This document shows, piece after piece, positions 26,582-38,200 of a stretch of 64,000 bases of DNA. Each line of letters opens with the position of its first letter. The first letter of the stretch is position 1. The position numbers and the translations under genes were made by a program. The stretch covers positions 23,477-87,476 of the forward strand of contig NZ_SDLT01000019.1 of NCBI RefSeq assembly GCF_004522235.1, given 5' to 3'. The DNA is from Amycolatopsis nivea. Lineage in GTDB: Bacteria > Actinomycetota > Actinomycetes > Mycobacteriales > Pseudonocardiaceae. The notes beneath the pieces are model-generated. The model was not told the origin of the DNA. It saw only the letters and a program-made list of their open reading frames with translations, and did no database searches.

Positions 26582-26628
26582 GTGAGGGGAACCCTGAAGG
26601 AATCTGATTCCCTCAGGGTTCCCCTCAC
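26582..26628. terminator. 21-bp-arm hairpin with TCTGA loop
   Basis: The left arm 26582-26602 pairs with 26608-26628 around TCTGA, with one wobble-compatible mismatch. It lies 23 bases after the streptogrisin-like gene and 141 bases beyond the end of the convergent MbtH gene, so it may serve both. The core GGAATCTGATTCC is shared with the hairpin at 16542-16594. Confidence 0.75.
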
Positions 26629-26769
26629 ATACCCGCACCGATGCACCCAACGAATCAAGGCACCCACAGCCCCGCAACCCCGATACACAGCCAAAAACAC
26701 ACTCAGGCTGAGGGGTGGTGGGCCCCACCGAGGACGCAATGTCGCCGCCAGGCGACGAGCCGCCCGAGA

Positions 26770-26967
26770 TTACTCAGCCGCCATCCTCTCCCGAAGCGAA
26801 CGAGGCCGCATATCCGTCCACACCTCGTCCACATGCCGCATGCACTCCTCCCGGCTCCCCCTCATCCCATCCCCCCGCCACCCAGCCGGAACCTCCTTGT
26901 CCGCAGGCCACAACGAATACTGCTCCTCGTCGTTAACCAAAACCTGAAACACACCCTCGTCATCCAT
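26770..26967 (-). CDS. MbtH-like NRPS accessory protein (second copy)
   Basis: A 65-residue MbtH homologue with NDEEQYSLWPADKEVPAGW and HVDEVWTDMRPRSLRERM, so the motif Pro missing from the 9662-9871 copy is intact here. AAAGGA seven bases upstream favours the ATG at 26967; the ATG at 26988 directly abuts the exporter stop and adds seven residues. It follows the MFS exporter gene on the same strand and lies downstream of the two large synthetase genes. It is therefore the likely partner of their nine adenylation domains. Confidence 0.92.
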   Translation of the reverse strand: MDDEGVFQVLVNDEEQYSLWPADKEVPAGWRGDGMRGSREECMRHVDEVWTDMRPRSLRERMAAE

Positions 26968-26988
26968 CACATCGTCCTTTCCTGACAT

Positions 26989-28230
26989 TCACTGACCAGA
27001 AGACTCTTCAAGCTCACGAACCCGAGGCGCAGCAGGCAACCCGCGCAAAGTCCGGCTGAACGTCGTCACCAAAGTGACCACCGCAATAGACCCAGTACAA
27101 GTCAACACCGCAGCCACCGCAGGCAACGCCTCCACCAACCACCCGCCCAACGCAGGCCCGGCAGCAGCAGCCAACCCGCCAGTCACCCCGAGAACTCCCC
27201 CGAGCCGCCCGCGCAACCCGTCCGGAGTGGACAGCAACTGATAAGTAGCAATAGCAGTATTAGCCGCAGGAGGCAAAAACGCAACAGCCGCGAACAACGC
27301 CCCCATCACATATCCATTATGGACGAACACAGCAAGCGGCGTCAGCACGGTCAACGCCCAAAACACCCCGATGACCAACCCGTAAGCACTAACCCACCGA
27401 TGCAGATAAGGCGCGGCCAACGACCCGAGGATCCCCCCAGCCCCCAACATCGCCGCCATCACGCCAATCTCCCCCGACGGCACCCCCCGCTCATTGGCCA
27501 GCACAATAATTACCAAATAATAAGCGGAAAAGAACAGATTCAAACTGACCACGCACAACACCGTCGCCCGCAACGGCGGCCGAGTCCACACCCACCGAAG
27601 CCCCTCGACGATCTCTCGCCCCAGATGCCTGGCCGGAGCGTCCTCAGCCCGCTCGGGTCCCCGAGGCAACCGCACGAACAACAACGACACAAACGCAAAG
27701 ACATGCGCGACCACGTCGAAGAGAAACGGCACCGCCCGCCCCACCGCGAAGAGAAACCCGCCAAGCGCAGTCCCGGACAACTGCCCAGCACTAGTCCGCG
27801 CAGCGTTCATCGCGACCGCCGAAGGAACCTGCTCCTCCACCACCAGCCGCGGCAAACTGGCTTCCTCCGCCGGCTCGAACAACGCCCGGCTCAACCCCAT
27901 CACGACGGCCACCGCGACAAGCATCCAGACCTCAGCGACGCCCCAGTACAACGCGAGCACCAGCCCGCCCGCCGCGACCGCCTGCGCCGCTTCGCACCCG
28001 AGCATGATCCGCTTGCGAGGCCACCGATCCACCAACGCCCCCGCAGGCAACCCGGCCACCAGCTGACTGATCGCGACCGCCCCGAGCACCAGCCCCGACT
28101 GCGCCGCCGACCCGGTGAGCGCGAGCACCAGCAGCGGAAATGCGATGGTGGTCGTGCTGAACCCGGCCTCGGAGACGACCTGGCCGGTCCAGAGAAGCCG
28201 ATAGTCGCGATTGCCCGCGATCCCGCTCAT
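26989..28230 (-). CDS. MFS exporter (enterobactin-exporter/MDR-like)
   Basis: A 413-residue major facilitator protein with about twelve membrane helices. It has the typical short N-terminus NRDYRLLWTGQVVSEAG and the loop 2-3 signature DRWPRKRIML. Its type matches antibiotic and siderophore exporters found beside NRPS genes. Export of the nonapeptide, or self-resistance, is inferred from position. The ATG at 28230 is preceded by GGGAGGCGGAG; the frame stays open further upstream but enters the repeat array. The MbtH gene begins at once after its stop (TGAATG). Confidence 0.9.
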   Translation of the reverse strand: MSGIAGNRDYRLLWTGQVVSEAGFSTTTIAFPLLVLALTGSAAQSGLVLGAVAISQLVAGLPAGALVDRWPRKRIMLGCEAAQAVAAGGLVLALYWGVAEVWMLVAVAVVMGLSRALFEPAEEASLPRLVVEEQVPSAVAMNAARTSAGQLSGTALGGFLFAVGRAVPFLFDVVAHVFAFVSLLFVRLPRGPERAEDAPARHLGREIVEGLRWVWTRPPLRATVLCVVSLNLFFSAYYLVIIVLANERGVPSGEIGVMAAMLGAGGILGSLAAPYLHRWVSAYGLVIGVFWALTVLTPLAVFVHNGYVMGALFAAVAFLPPAANTAIATYQLLSTPDGLRGRLGGVLGVTGGLAAAAGPALGGWLVEALPAVAAVLTCTGSIAVVTLVTTFSRTLRGLPAAPRVRELEESSGQ

Positions 28231-28324
28231 GCTCCGCCTCCCGAAGCTCCCAGGAGACGAACCGCACTCGCGCCCCCTGCAACGGAGGACTCCCGCCGCG
28301 GCCAGCCGTCTTGCCCGGCTATCC

Positions 28325-29215
28325 GGCTCATCCCTCGGCCCTCCGACAATCAGCGGGCACGGCAGACCGAGCCTCGCAACAGTCCTCGGGGACAAGCCCG
28401 CTCGTGCCCCGGCGATTAGCGCGCACCACACCCACGGAACCGGCTCGGCAAGGGTGCCTGCCTGCAGACCCGCTCACGACCCACCACCCCCGGCAATCCG
28501 CCGCAATGGCCCGCAAGACACCCACCGAACCGGACGCCGCGCACCATCCCGCGGAATCCGCGCAGCGACGTCCCCTGCCCGGACACCCGCTCACCCCACA
28601 CTGCCCCGGCGACCTGCCGCGACAGTCAGCAAAACGCCCGCGGGACCGGCCTGGCAGCGGCCCTCCTCCGGAGAGCCGCCCATGCCGCAAGACCCGGCAA
28701 TCCGCCGCAACAGCCCGCACCGCACCCGCGGAACTGGCGCGGCAACTGCCCTCGTGGGCAAGGCCGCTCATGTCCCGCCGATCAGCGCGCACCACACCCG
28801 CGAAACCGGCCCGGCGACAGCCCTCGCGGACGAGGCCGCTCATGCCCCGCCGATCAGCGCACACCACACCCACGGAACCGGCCCGGCGACAGCCCTCGCG
28901 GGCAAGGCCGCGCCGGGCCCGGCAACCAGTGCGCACCACACCTGCGAAACCGGCCCGGCGATAGCCCCTGTCCGGGCATCCGCTCACGACCCACCACCCC
29001 GGCAACCCCGCCGCGACAGCCCGCAACACACCTGCGGAATCCCCGCGGCAACAATCCCGGCCCGGCAACCCGCTCATGCCTCATCACCCCGGCAATCCGC
29101 CGCAACAGCCCCCAACACACCTGAGGAATCCGCGCGGCAACAACCCCTGCCCGGCAACCCGCTCATGCCTCATCACCCCGGCAATCCGCCGCAATAGCCC
29201 GCAACGCCTCCGCGA
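28325..29215. repeat. Degenerate tandem array of 72-90 bp units derived from the NRPS gene end
   Basis: About ten diverged units start near 28325, 28399, 28471, 28588, 28677, 28765, 28837, 28908, 28981 and 29071. Each opens with a variant of CCGCTCATGCCYCRYCRCC, followed by GGCAATCCGCCGCAACAG-like and CACACCYGCGGAA-like blocks. Spacings fall into two classes, about 72 and about 89 bp, plus one of 117. The last member (29160-29215) is the actual 3' end of the four-module NRPS gene, including its stop. The unit nearest the gene is almost identical over about 45 bases and units further away are more diverged. The array fills the 932-base gap to the exporter start and contains no convincing gene; plus-strand open frames across it are by-products of the repeat. 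Confidence 0.85.
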
Positions 29216-32200
29216 AACCCGCCGCCACTCCGGTCACCGTCTCGCGCGCATGCTGGTCCGGCTGGTAGTACCAGGAAAACTCCAACTGCCCCTCCCGCAC
29301 CCCGCCGACGACTTCCAGTGCGTGCGGCGACCGGTTCGCCGGGTCCTGGTCTCGGCCGAGCGGCGGGAGCGAGCGGCGGAACAGTCCGTCGCCCGGGGCG
29401 GTGTTCTCGCCTTGGCCCAGGTAGTTGAAGGCGACCCGCGGCGTGCTCCGGCCCAGGTCGGGGAAGCGGAAGCACCGTAAGACCCCATGCCCGAAGCCAT
29501 TTCCTGGCACGGCGCGCAGCTGGCGCCGGACGGACTTGACCTGGGTTCGCCAGGTCGCGGCCGGGTCCACTGTCAGGGCGACCGGGAATACGGTCGTGAA
29601 CCAGCCGACCGTCCGGGTCAGGTCGACGTCGTCCAGGATCTCTTCCCGGCCATGGCCTTCCAGGTCGATCGCTACCGCCGGGTCGCCGGTCCAGCGGGTG
29701 AGCGTCCAGGCCAGAGCGGTCAGCAGGACATCGTTGATCCGCGTTCGATAGGCACCGGGCGCGAGGTGCAGCAAAGCATCGGTGTCACGTTCGCCGACGC
29801 GGATCGACACCGATTCCTGCGGTTCCGGAGCCGCGCCCACCCGGTCGACGGGGATCTCGCAGCCGGGCAGGTCGCGGGCCCAGTGCGGGCGTTCGGCGTC
29901 CAGCGCGCCGGATTCCGCGAACTCGCGCAGGCGGTGTGCCCAGTCCCGGAAGGACGTCGTCTTCGCGCCCAGATCGGGCTTTTCCCCGGCTTCGATCTGC
30001 CGGTATGCCCGTTCCAGATCCTCCAGCAGGATCCCCCACGAGACCGCGTCGACCACCAGGTGGTGTGCGACCAGGAAGAGGCACGGGTTCTCGCCGGAAT
30101 CCGACAGGAGAGCACGCAGGTGCGGAGGCTGGGCCAGGTCGAAGCTCGCCTGCGCGTCGTCGGCGGCCCGTTCCAGGTCCACAGTGGACACTCGGCGCAG
30201 GACGGAGCCGGAGTTGACTGGGTCGTTGTGCTGGAGCCAGCCCTCGGCGGTTCGCTCGAAACGCAACCGCAGCGCATCGTGGTGAGCTACCAGCGCATCG
30301 ACAGCCTGGCGCAGCACTTCCTCGTCGACCGGGCCGTTCAGCTCGATCAGCACGGACTGGTTGAAGTGCGCGGGGTTGACCGGCGAAGCATCCAGGAACC
30401 ACCGCTGGATCGGGGTCAGCGGAACAGCCCCGACCACGGCCTCGCGATCGTCCTCGGCCGCATCGGCGGGCTGGACCACCCGGGCCAGTTCGGCCACCGT
30501 TTGATGCGTGAACAGGTCCTTCGAGCGCATCGCCAGCCCAGCCTGCCGGGCGCGGTGCACGACTTGGATGCTCAGCAACGAATCACCGCCGAGTTCGAAG
30601 AAGTTGTCCGCGGTCCCGACCTGCGGAATCCCCAGCACCTCGGCCCACACGTTCGCCAGCAGTTCTTCCGAATCGGTGCTCGGGGCGACGTACTCGGCGG
30701 TCTGCAAGGCCGACAAGTCCGGCGCGGGCAGGGCAGCGCGGTCGATTTTCCCGTTGGGGCTCACGGGGACCGAGTCGAGCGGCACGAACACCGACGGGAT
30801 GAGGTAGTCCGGCAGAGTCTCGCCCAGGAAGGAGCGCAGGTCAGCGGTTTCGCCCACCACATAGGCGACCAAACGCTTGTGCCCTTGAGCTTCCCGAGCC
30901 ACGACGACGGCCTCGTGCACCGCCGGGTGCCGTCGCAAGGCGGACTCGATTTCGCCGAGTTCCACCCGGAAGCCGCGGATCTTGACCTGGTCGTCCACCC
31001 GCCCGGCGAACTCCAGGTCGCCCGACGCGGTCAGCCGGACCACGTCGCCGGTGCGGTACATCCGCGAGCCGGGCGGGCCGTACGGATCGGCGACGAACCG
31101 GTCGGCGGTCAGGCCGGGCCGGGACAGGTAGCCGCGCGCCAGGCCGATGCTGCGGACGTACAGCTCGCCCGCCGACCCAATAGGGACCTCGCGCAAGCCC
31201 GCGTCCAGCACGTGCACTTCCGTGTTTCGGATCGGTTTGCCGATCGGCAACGTCCCGCCCGGAGACAGCGGTTCGCTCCACGAGGTCACGACGGTGGTCT
31301 CGGTCGGCCCGTAGGCGTTGATCATCCGCCGCCCGGGTGCCCAGCGAGAGACCAGCTCAGCGGGGCAGACATCCCCGCCGACGACGATGGTCCGCAGGTC
31401 CGGCAGCGCCGCCTCGGGCACGGTCGCCAGCGCGACGGGCGGGAACTGCGCATGCGTGACCCGGTATCCCGCCAGCACTTCGGCCAGTTGCGTGCCGAGC
31501 AGCGGGCCCTCCGGCGGCACGACGAGCGCGGCGCCGGCGGGCAGGGTCATGCAGAGTTCCGAGACCGACGCGTCGAAGCTGGGCGAGTTGAACGCCAGCA
31601 CCCAGTCGCCCGGCCGGATCCGGAAATGCTCGATCTCGGCGGCGGCGAAGGACGCCAGGCCCTTGTTCGGGACAACGACGCCCTTGGGCCGCCCGGTCGA
31701 TCCCGACGTGTAGATGACATACGCCGGTTGATCGGGGTCGACGGGGACATCGAGGTTCGTGTCCGCGTACTGCCCGGCGTCGAGTTCGCTGTCCACGACG
31801 AAGACCGGGTCGGCGTCGCGCAGCATGAACTCGATGCGCTCGGCGGGATAGCCCGGGTCGACCGGCAGGAACGCGGCCCCGGTCTTCGCCACCGCCAGTT
31901 CCGCGAGGATGAGCGCGGTCGAGCGCGGCAGCCGGACGGCGACGATCCGTTCCGGCGCGGCACCCCGGTCGACGAGCAGCCTCGCCAGCTGGTTCGCCCG
32001 CGCGTTCAGCTCGGCGAAGGTGATTTCTCCGGCAGCAGAGAGCAAAGCCGGCGCGTCGGGCGTCCGCACGACTTGGGCTTCGAACAGTTGCGCCACCGAC
32101 GCCGGCGGGACGGCCACGGCGGTGTCGTTCCAGGCCCGCAGCTGGTCCAGCTCGGCTCGCGGCAGCAGCGGCAAGCCGGACATCGGCTGGTCCGGCAGCG

Positions 32201-35200
32201 CGGCGAGAACGGTCAGCGCGGTCAGCAACCGGTCGGCGAGCCGCTCGATCGTCGTGGCGTCGAACAGGCCGGTGGCGTAGTTGATCGCGGCGTGCAGCGA
32301 CCCGCCGTCCTCCTCGAATTGCACGAGCAGGTCGAAGGTCGCGGTCGTCGCGGGCAGGGCGACCTCCTCGGCCACCAGCGCGCCGCCGCCCGGCCGGTCG
32401 CCGGTGTTCTGCAGCACGACCATCGCCTGGAACAGCGGGGTCCGGCTCGGGTCGCGGACCGGCTGGGCCGCGTCCACCACTCGTTCGAACGGCACGTCCT
32501 GGTGGGCGAACGCGTCGAGCACCGTGTCGCGGACGCTGCCGAGGAACTCCCGGAACGACCCGCCCGAGTCCACTGTGGACCGCAAGACCAGTGTGTTGAC
32601 GAAGAACCCGATCAGCCGTTCGAGTTCGGCCCGCTCGCGTCCGGCGGTCACCGTGCCGACCGCGACGTCCTCCTGTCCGCACCACCGCGCCAGCACGACC
32701 TGGAAGGCCGCGACGAGCGTCATGAACAGGGTGCCGTGCTGTGCGCCGGCGAGTTCGCGCAGGTTCGCGGCGACCTCGGCGGGGATGTCGAAGCCGAACC
32801 ACTCCCCTTCGTTCCTGCGGACCGCGGGGCGCGGCCGGTCGGTGGGCAGTTCGAGCGGGGCGAGCCCGGCGAGGCGGTCGCGCCAGTGGTCCAGCTGCTC
32901 GTCCAGGTCGGGACTGTCGAGGAAATCCCGTTGCCAGGCAGCGAAATCCGCGTACTGTACCGGCAACTCGGGCAGCTGTGGCTCCTCGTCACGGAGGTAG
33001 GCGGAGTAGCAGGTCTCCAGTTCGGCGGCCAGGATTCCGGCAGACCAGCCGTCGGTGACGATGTGGTGCAGCACCAGCAGCAGGACGTGATCGCCGGATT
33101 CCTCCCGGAACAACCGGGTGCGCAGCAGCGGTCCGGTGCGCAGGTCGAACGGCCGGAGTGCTTCGCGCACCAAGGTTTCCTCATCAAAGGCCGAAATCGG
33201 AAGATCGATCGGTGCGGGCTCGTGGACAATCTGCACGGCGTGGCCGTCGATAGCGTCGAAGGTGGTGCGAAGAGATTCGTGCCGGGCGACAACCGTGTTC
33301 AGCGCCTTTCGCAAGGCGTCGATATCGAGTTCGCCGCGCAAGCGCAAAGCGGTGGGAGAAATGTATTCCAGACCGCCTGGTTCGAATTCGTCCAGGAACC
33401 ACAGGCGTTGCTGAGCGAACGACAACGGCAGCGCACCGTCCCGCGCGACCACCGGAATCGCCTCCGCGGCAGCCTGCTCGGCAGGGAGTTCGGCGGCGAA
33501 CTGGCTGAGCGTCGGCGCGGAGAACAGCATCCGCGGCGACACCTCGACCCCGAACTCCGCACGCACCCGCGACGTGATCCGCATGCTGAGGATCGAATCG
33601 CCGCCCAGTTCGAAGAAACTGTCGTCGGCGCCCACGCGGTCGATTCCGAGGACGTCGGCCCAGATCGCGGCGAGCCGCTGTTCCGCAGCGGTGCGCGGCG
33701 CGACGTACTCGGCGGTTCCGGTACGGCCGGGGGCGGGCAGCGCATGCCGGTCAAGCTTGCCGTTCCGGTTGAGCGGGAGCGCGTCCAGCGGCACGAACGC
33801 CGACGGGACCAGGTGCTCCGGCAGCCGTTCGCGCGTCCATTCGCGCAAGCCCTGCGCTTCGCCCACCACGTAAGCGACGAGGCGGCCTTCGCGGGCGATG
33901 ACGGTGACGTCGGCGATCGCCGGATGCCGTCGCAGGACCGTCTCGATCTCGCCCGGTTCGACGCGGAACCCGCGGATTTTGACCTGGTCGTCGACGCGGC
34001 CGAGGTAGTCGAGCGAGCCGTCGGCGGTCCAGCGGACCTGGTCGCCGGTGCGGTACATCCGCTCCCCCGGCGGGCCGAACGGGTCCGCGACAAACCGGTC
34101 CGCGGTCAGGCCCGGCCGGCCGAGGTAGCCGCGCGCGAGCTGCGGTCCGGCGAGGAACAGCTCGCCGGGCAGGCCGGGCGGCACGGGTTCGCCGGTGTCG
34201 CCGAGGACGTACGCGCGGAAGTTGGCCAGCGGACGGCCGATCAGCGGCTGGTCGCCGGTCACCGGCGCGTGGATCGAGTCGACGGTCGCTTCCGTGGGCC
34301 CGTAGTAGTTGTGCCCGGTGACGTCCGCGGCGGCCAGCTGCCGCCACAGCGTTTCGGTGGCCGCCTCGCCGCCGGTGATCACCGTGCAGGGCCGGACTTC
34401 GCCGGTCGCCAGCCCGGCGTCCAGCAGCTGCTGGAGGTAGGCCGGGGTGAGGTCGAGCAGGTTGAGCCCGTGCGCGCGGACGGCCCGGACCAGGGCGACC
34501 GGGTCGAGCCGGGTGTCGTCGTCCAGCACGTGCAGCTCGTGGCCGTCGAACATCGCCAGCAGCGGCTCCCACGACGCGTCGAAGGCCAGCGACGCGGTGA
34601 GCGCCGCCCGCTCCCGCCCGCGGTCGAGGAAAACGGCGCGGTGCGCGACCAGCAGGTTCACCAGCGCGCGGTGCTCAACGACGACGCCCTTCGGCTTGCC
34701 GGTCGAGCCGGAGGTGTAGATGACGTAGGCGGCGGTGTCCGCGTCCGGCCGCTTCGAGAGCGGCGCTGGCGACGCGTAGCTCTCGTCGGGCCTGCCCAGG
34801 ACGACCACTGGGCGCGCGTCGTCGAGCAGGAAGCGGACGCGTTCCTCCGGCAGGTCCGCGTCGATCGGCAAATACACCGCGCCTGCCTTGAAAATCGCCA
34901 GGACCGCGATGACGGCTTCGGCCGACCGCGGCAGCATGACAGCCACCACGCGCTCCGGTCCGGCACCCCGCTCGATCAGTTCCTCCGACAGCCGCGTGGC
35001 GCGGGCGTCGACCTCCGCGTAGTCCAGGTCGGTGTCGTGGAAGACCAGCGCGGTCTCGTGCGGCATCCGCGCGACGGTCGCGTCGAACACGTCCAGGACC
35101 GTCTCCGCAGGAAGGTCGGCGGTGTCGCCGTGTCCCAGAGCCAGCACCTGGTCGCGCTCGTCGGCGCTGAGCGGCGAGAGCGAGCCGACGCGCCGCTCCG

Positions 35201-38200
35201 GGGCGGCGGCGATCGCGCGCACCAGCTGGGCGAGGTGTCCAGCGAGCCGGTGCGCCGTCGAAGCGTCGAACAGCTTCGGGTCGTAGGAAAGTTCGAGCCC
35301 GAGCCGGTCGTGGAGGTAGGCGGTGAGGTTCAGCGGATAGCTCGTGGTGTCCAGCGATTCGACGTCCAGCACGCGGACGCCGTCCTGACCGCTGTCTTCG
35401 ATCGGGTAGTTCTCGAAGACCACCACACTGTCGAACAACGCCGCGCCCGCCGGTACCCCGGTGAAGGTCTGCAGCTGGGAGAGTGCCAGGAAGTCGTACC
35501 GGCGCGCGTCCGCCTGCTCGGCCTGGATCGCGCGCAGCCATTCGGCGGCCGACTGTCCATTGCGGACTTCCACTCGCGTCGGAACAGTGTTGATGAACAT
35601 CCCGATCATCGCTTCGACGCCGGGCAGCTCAGGCGGCCGCCCGGAAACCGTGGTGCCGAACAAGACGTCCTGCTCGCCGCTGTAGCGCGCGAGCAGCAGC
35701 GCCCACGCTCCCTGCACGACCGAGTTCACCGTCAGCGCGGCGGTTTTCGCCATCTCGCGCAGTGCCGCGGACTCCCCCTCGGACAGCTCGACCAGCACCG
35801 TCGCTCCGGATTCCGCTCGGTGCGCCTCGGTGGGACGGCGGTCGTACGGAAGCGGCGTCGGCGCGGCGAAACCGTCGAGCACGTCGCGCCAGTGCTCCTC
35901 CGCCGCGGCCCGGTCCTGTCCGGCGAGCCAGGCGAGGTAGTCGCGGAACGGCCGCCGCGGGGTCAGTTTCGCTGGCGTGCCTTGGACAATCGCCGTGTAC
36001 TGCTCGCACACCTCGCCGAAGACCTGGGCGGTGCTCCAGCCGTCCAGCAGGACGTGGTGCGAGGTCCAGAGCAACTGCACCTCGTCGTCCGCGACCCGGG
36101 CGATCTCCAGGCGCATCAACGGCGGGGTCGTCAGATCCATCCCGGCGGCCAGATCGGCTTCGAGCAGTTTCGCCAGCTCAGCCTGCTGGTCTTCGGGAGG
36201 AAGGCCGCGCCAGTCGTGCTGGCCGACCGGCACCCGGACTCCGCGATGGACGCGCTGCACCGGCTCGGCGACGCCGTCCCACGCCGTGCTGCTGCGCAGG
36301 ATCGGAGTCCGGTCCACCACGCGCTGCCACGCCTCGGCCAGCGCACGCGGGTCGCGGACACCGCGCAGCCGCAGCCGGAACTGGTCGAAGTACGCGTTCG
36401 ACCCGGTGTCGACCAGGCGGTGGAAGACCATGCCCGCCTGCAGCGCGGTCAGCGGGTAGATGTCCTCGACCTCGCGGCCGTCGCCGGCCAGCCGGTCCAC
36501 CGTCGCCTGGTCGAGCCGGGCGAGCGGAAAGTCCGACGGCGTGCGGCCGCCCGCTCCGGCGCAGTGCGCGATAATTTCCCGCAGCGCTTCGACGGTCCCC
36601 TCGGCCAGGCCGCGGACGGTCGCCTCCTCGTGCACTTCGGCAGAGTATTCCCAGGTCAGGTGCAGTTCGCCGGATTCGACCACGCCGACGACGTCCAGCA
36701 GGTACGGGCGGATGCTGTCCGGCGCGGAGCCGCGGCCGAGGCTTTCCCCGCGGCCTCGGTAGAGCCCGTCATCAGCGGTTCCGACGTCCCAGCGGCCGTG
36801 GTAGTTGAAGGAGATCTGCGGTGTCGGGTCGTTCCGCAGCGGCGACTCGGTCAGGTAGCGCAGTGCCTCATAACCGACGCCCTTGTTCGGGATGGCGCGC
36901 AGTTGTTCCTTGACCGACTTGAGGATCGCGTCCCAGCCCTCGCCCGGCACGGTCAGCGCGACCGGGTACTGCGCGGTGAACCAGCCGATTGTCCAGGACA
37001 GATCGAGCGGCGCGGCGAGGTCTTCCCGGCCGTGGCCTTCCATCTCGAGCACCACCTGCGACCGGCCGGTCCAGCGCGCCAGCACGCGGGAGAGGGCGCT
37101 GAGCAGGACGTCGTTGACCTCGGTCCGGTATGCGCCGGGCACGTCTTGCAGCAGGGCGGAAGTCTCGGCCCGGCCCAGGGAAACCGACACCGAGCGCGCC
37201 GACTCCGCGGTGTTGCGGCCGGAGCGGTCGACCGGGAGTCCGGTCTCGACGCCGCGCAGCACGTTCCCCCAGTACTCGGCCTCGCCGTCGAGCCCGCCGG
37301 TGCGGACGTGGTCGGCGAGCGTCCTCGCCCAGTGGGTGAACGAGCTGCCCGCCGGTTCCAGCGGTTCGCCTTGGTAGGCGTGTTCGAGGTCGCCCAGCAG
37401 GACGCGCCAGGACACGCCGTCCATGACGAGGTGGTGCGCGGTAAGGAACAGTTGCGGAGAGCGGTCGCGGAAGGTGAACAGGACCACGCGCCACACCGGG
37501 CCGTGGACAAGGTCCAAAGAGGTCTGTGCGCGCTCTGCCTCCGCATTCATCGCGGCCTCGACGTCGTCTACTTCGGACAGATCGGCGTGCCGCAGGATGT
37601 CCGCCGGTTCCGTGGCAGCCGGTTCTTGCTGCCAGCTTCCGTCCACTTCGGAGAACCGCATCCGCAACGCAGCATGACGAGCAGTGACTTCAGCGATCGC
37701 GGCGGTCAGCCTCGGAACGTCTACTGAGGACAGTACAAGGTGGACGGACATGGTCAGCCGCCATGGCTCGTCCAGATGGGCGAAGAGCCACGACTGGATC
37801 GGGCCGAGTGGTGCGGGTCCAGCCTGCTCCGGTGCCGGAGCGACCGGTCCGCCGGTGGTGACGACGCGGCCCAGTTCGGCGATTGTCTGGTGCTGGAAGA
37901 GATCCTTCGACGACATCGTCAGCCCGGCCTGACGAGCACGGGACACGACCTGGATGCTGAGGATCGAGTCGCCGCCGAGACCGAAGAAGTTGTCCTCGAC
38001 GCCGACCTGGGCCACCCCGAGCACAGCTGACCAGACCTCGGCGAGGACAGTCTCGACCTCGGTACGCGGGGCCACGTAACGGTTTTCGACCCGCGCCCCA
38101 GGAGCGGGCAGCGCACGGTGATCGAGCTTCCCGTTCGCGTTGAGCGGCAGCTCGTCCAGCGCGACGAACACCGCCGGGATCATGTGCGCGGGCAGCGACC

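Noticed and set aside
26582..26628. Insertion-sequence end or attachment site
   Set aside because: No transposase or integrase nearby and no target duplication; a gene-end hairpin fits better.
28211..29197. Plus-strand open frame encoding a His/Pro/Thr-rich repeat protein
   Set aside because: The frame is open only because the tandem DNA units have no stops in it. It has no ribosome-binding site and its unit lengths are irregular, so the DNA repeat explains it better.
28325..29215. CRISPR array
   Set aside because: The units are contiguous, diverged, longer than CRISPR repeats and without unique spacers. No cas gene is nearby.
29487..37727. A 2,746-codon open frame on the plus strand
   Set aside because: Antisense shadow of the four-module NRPS gene for the same reasons; no recognisable motif or ribosome-binding site.
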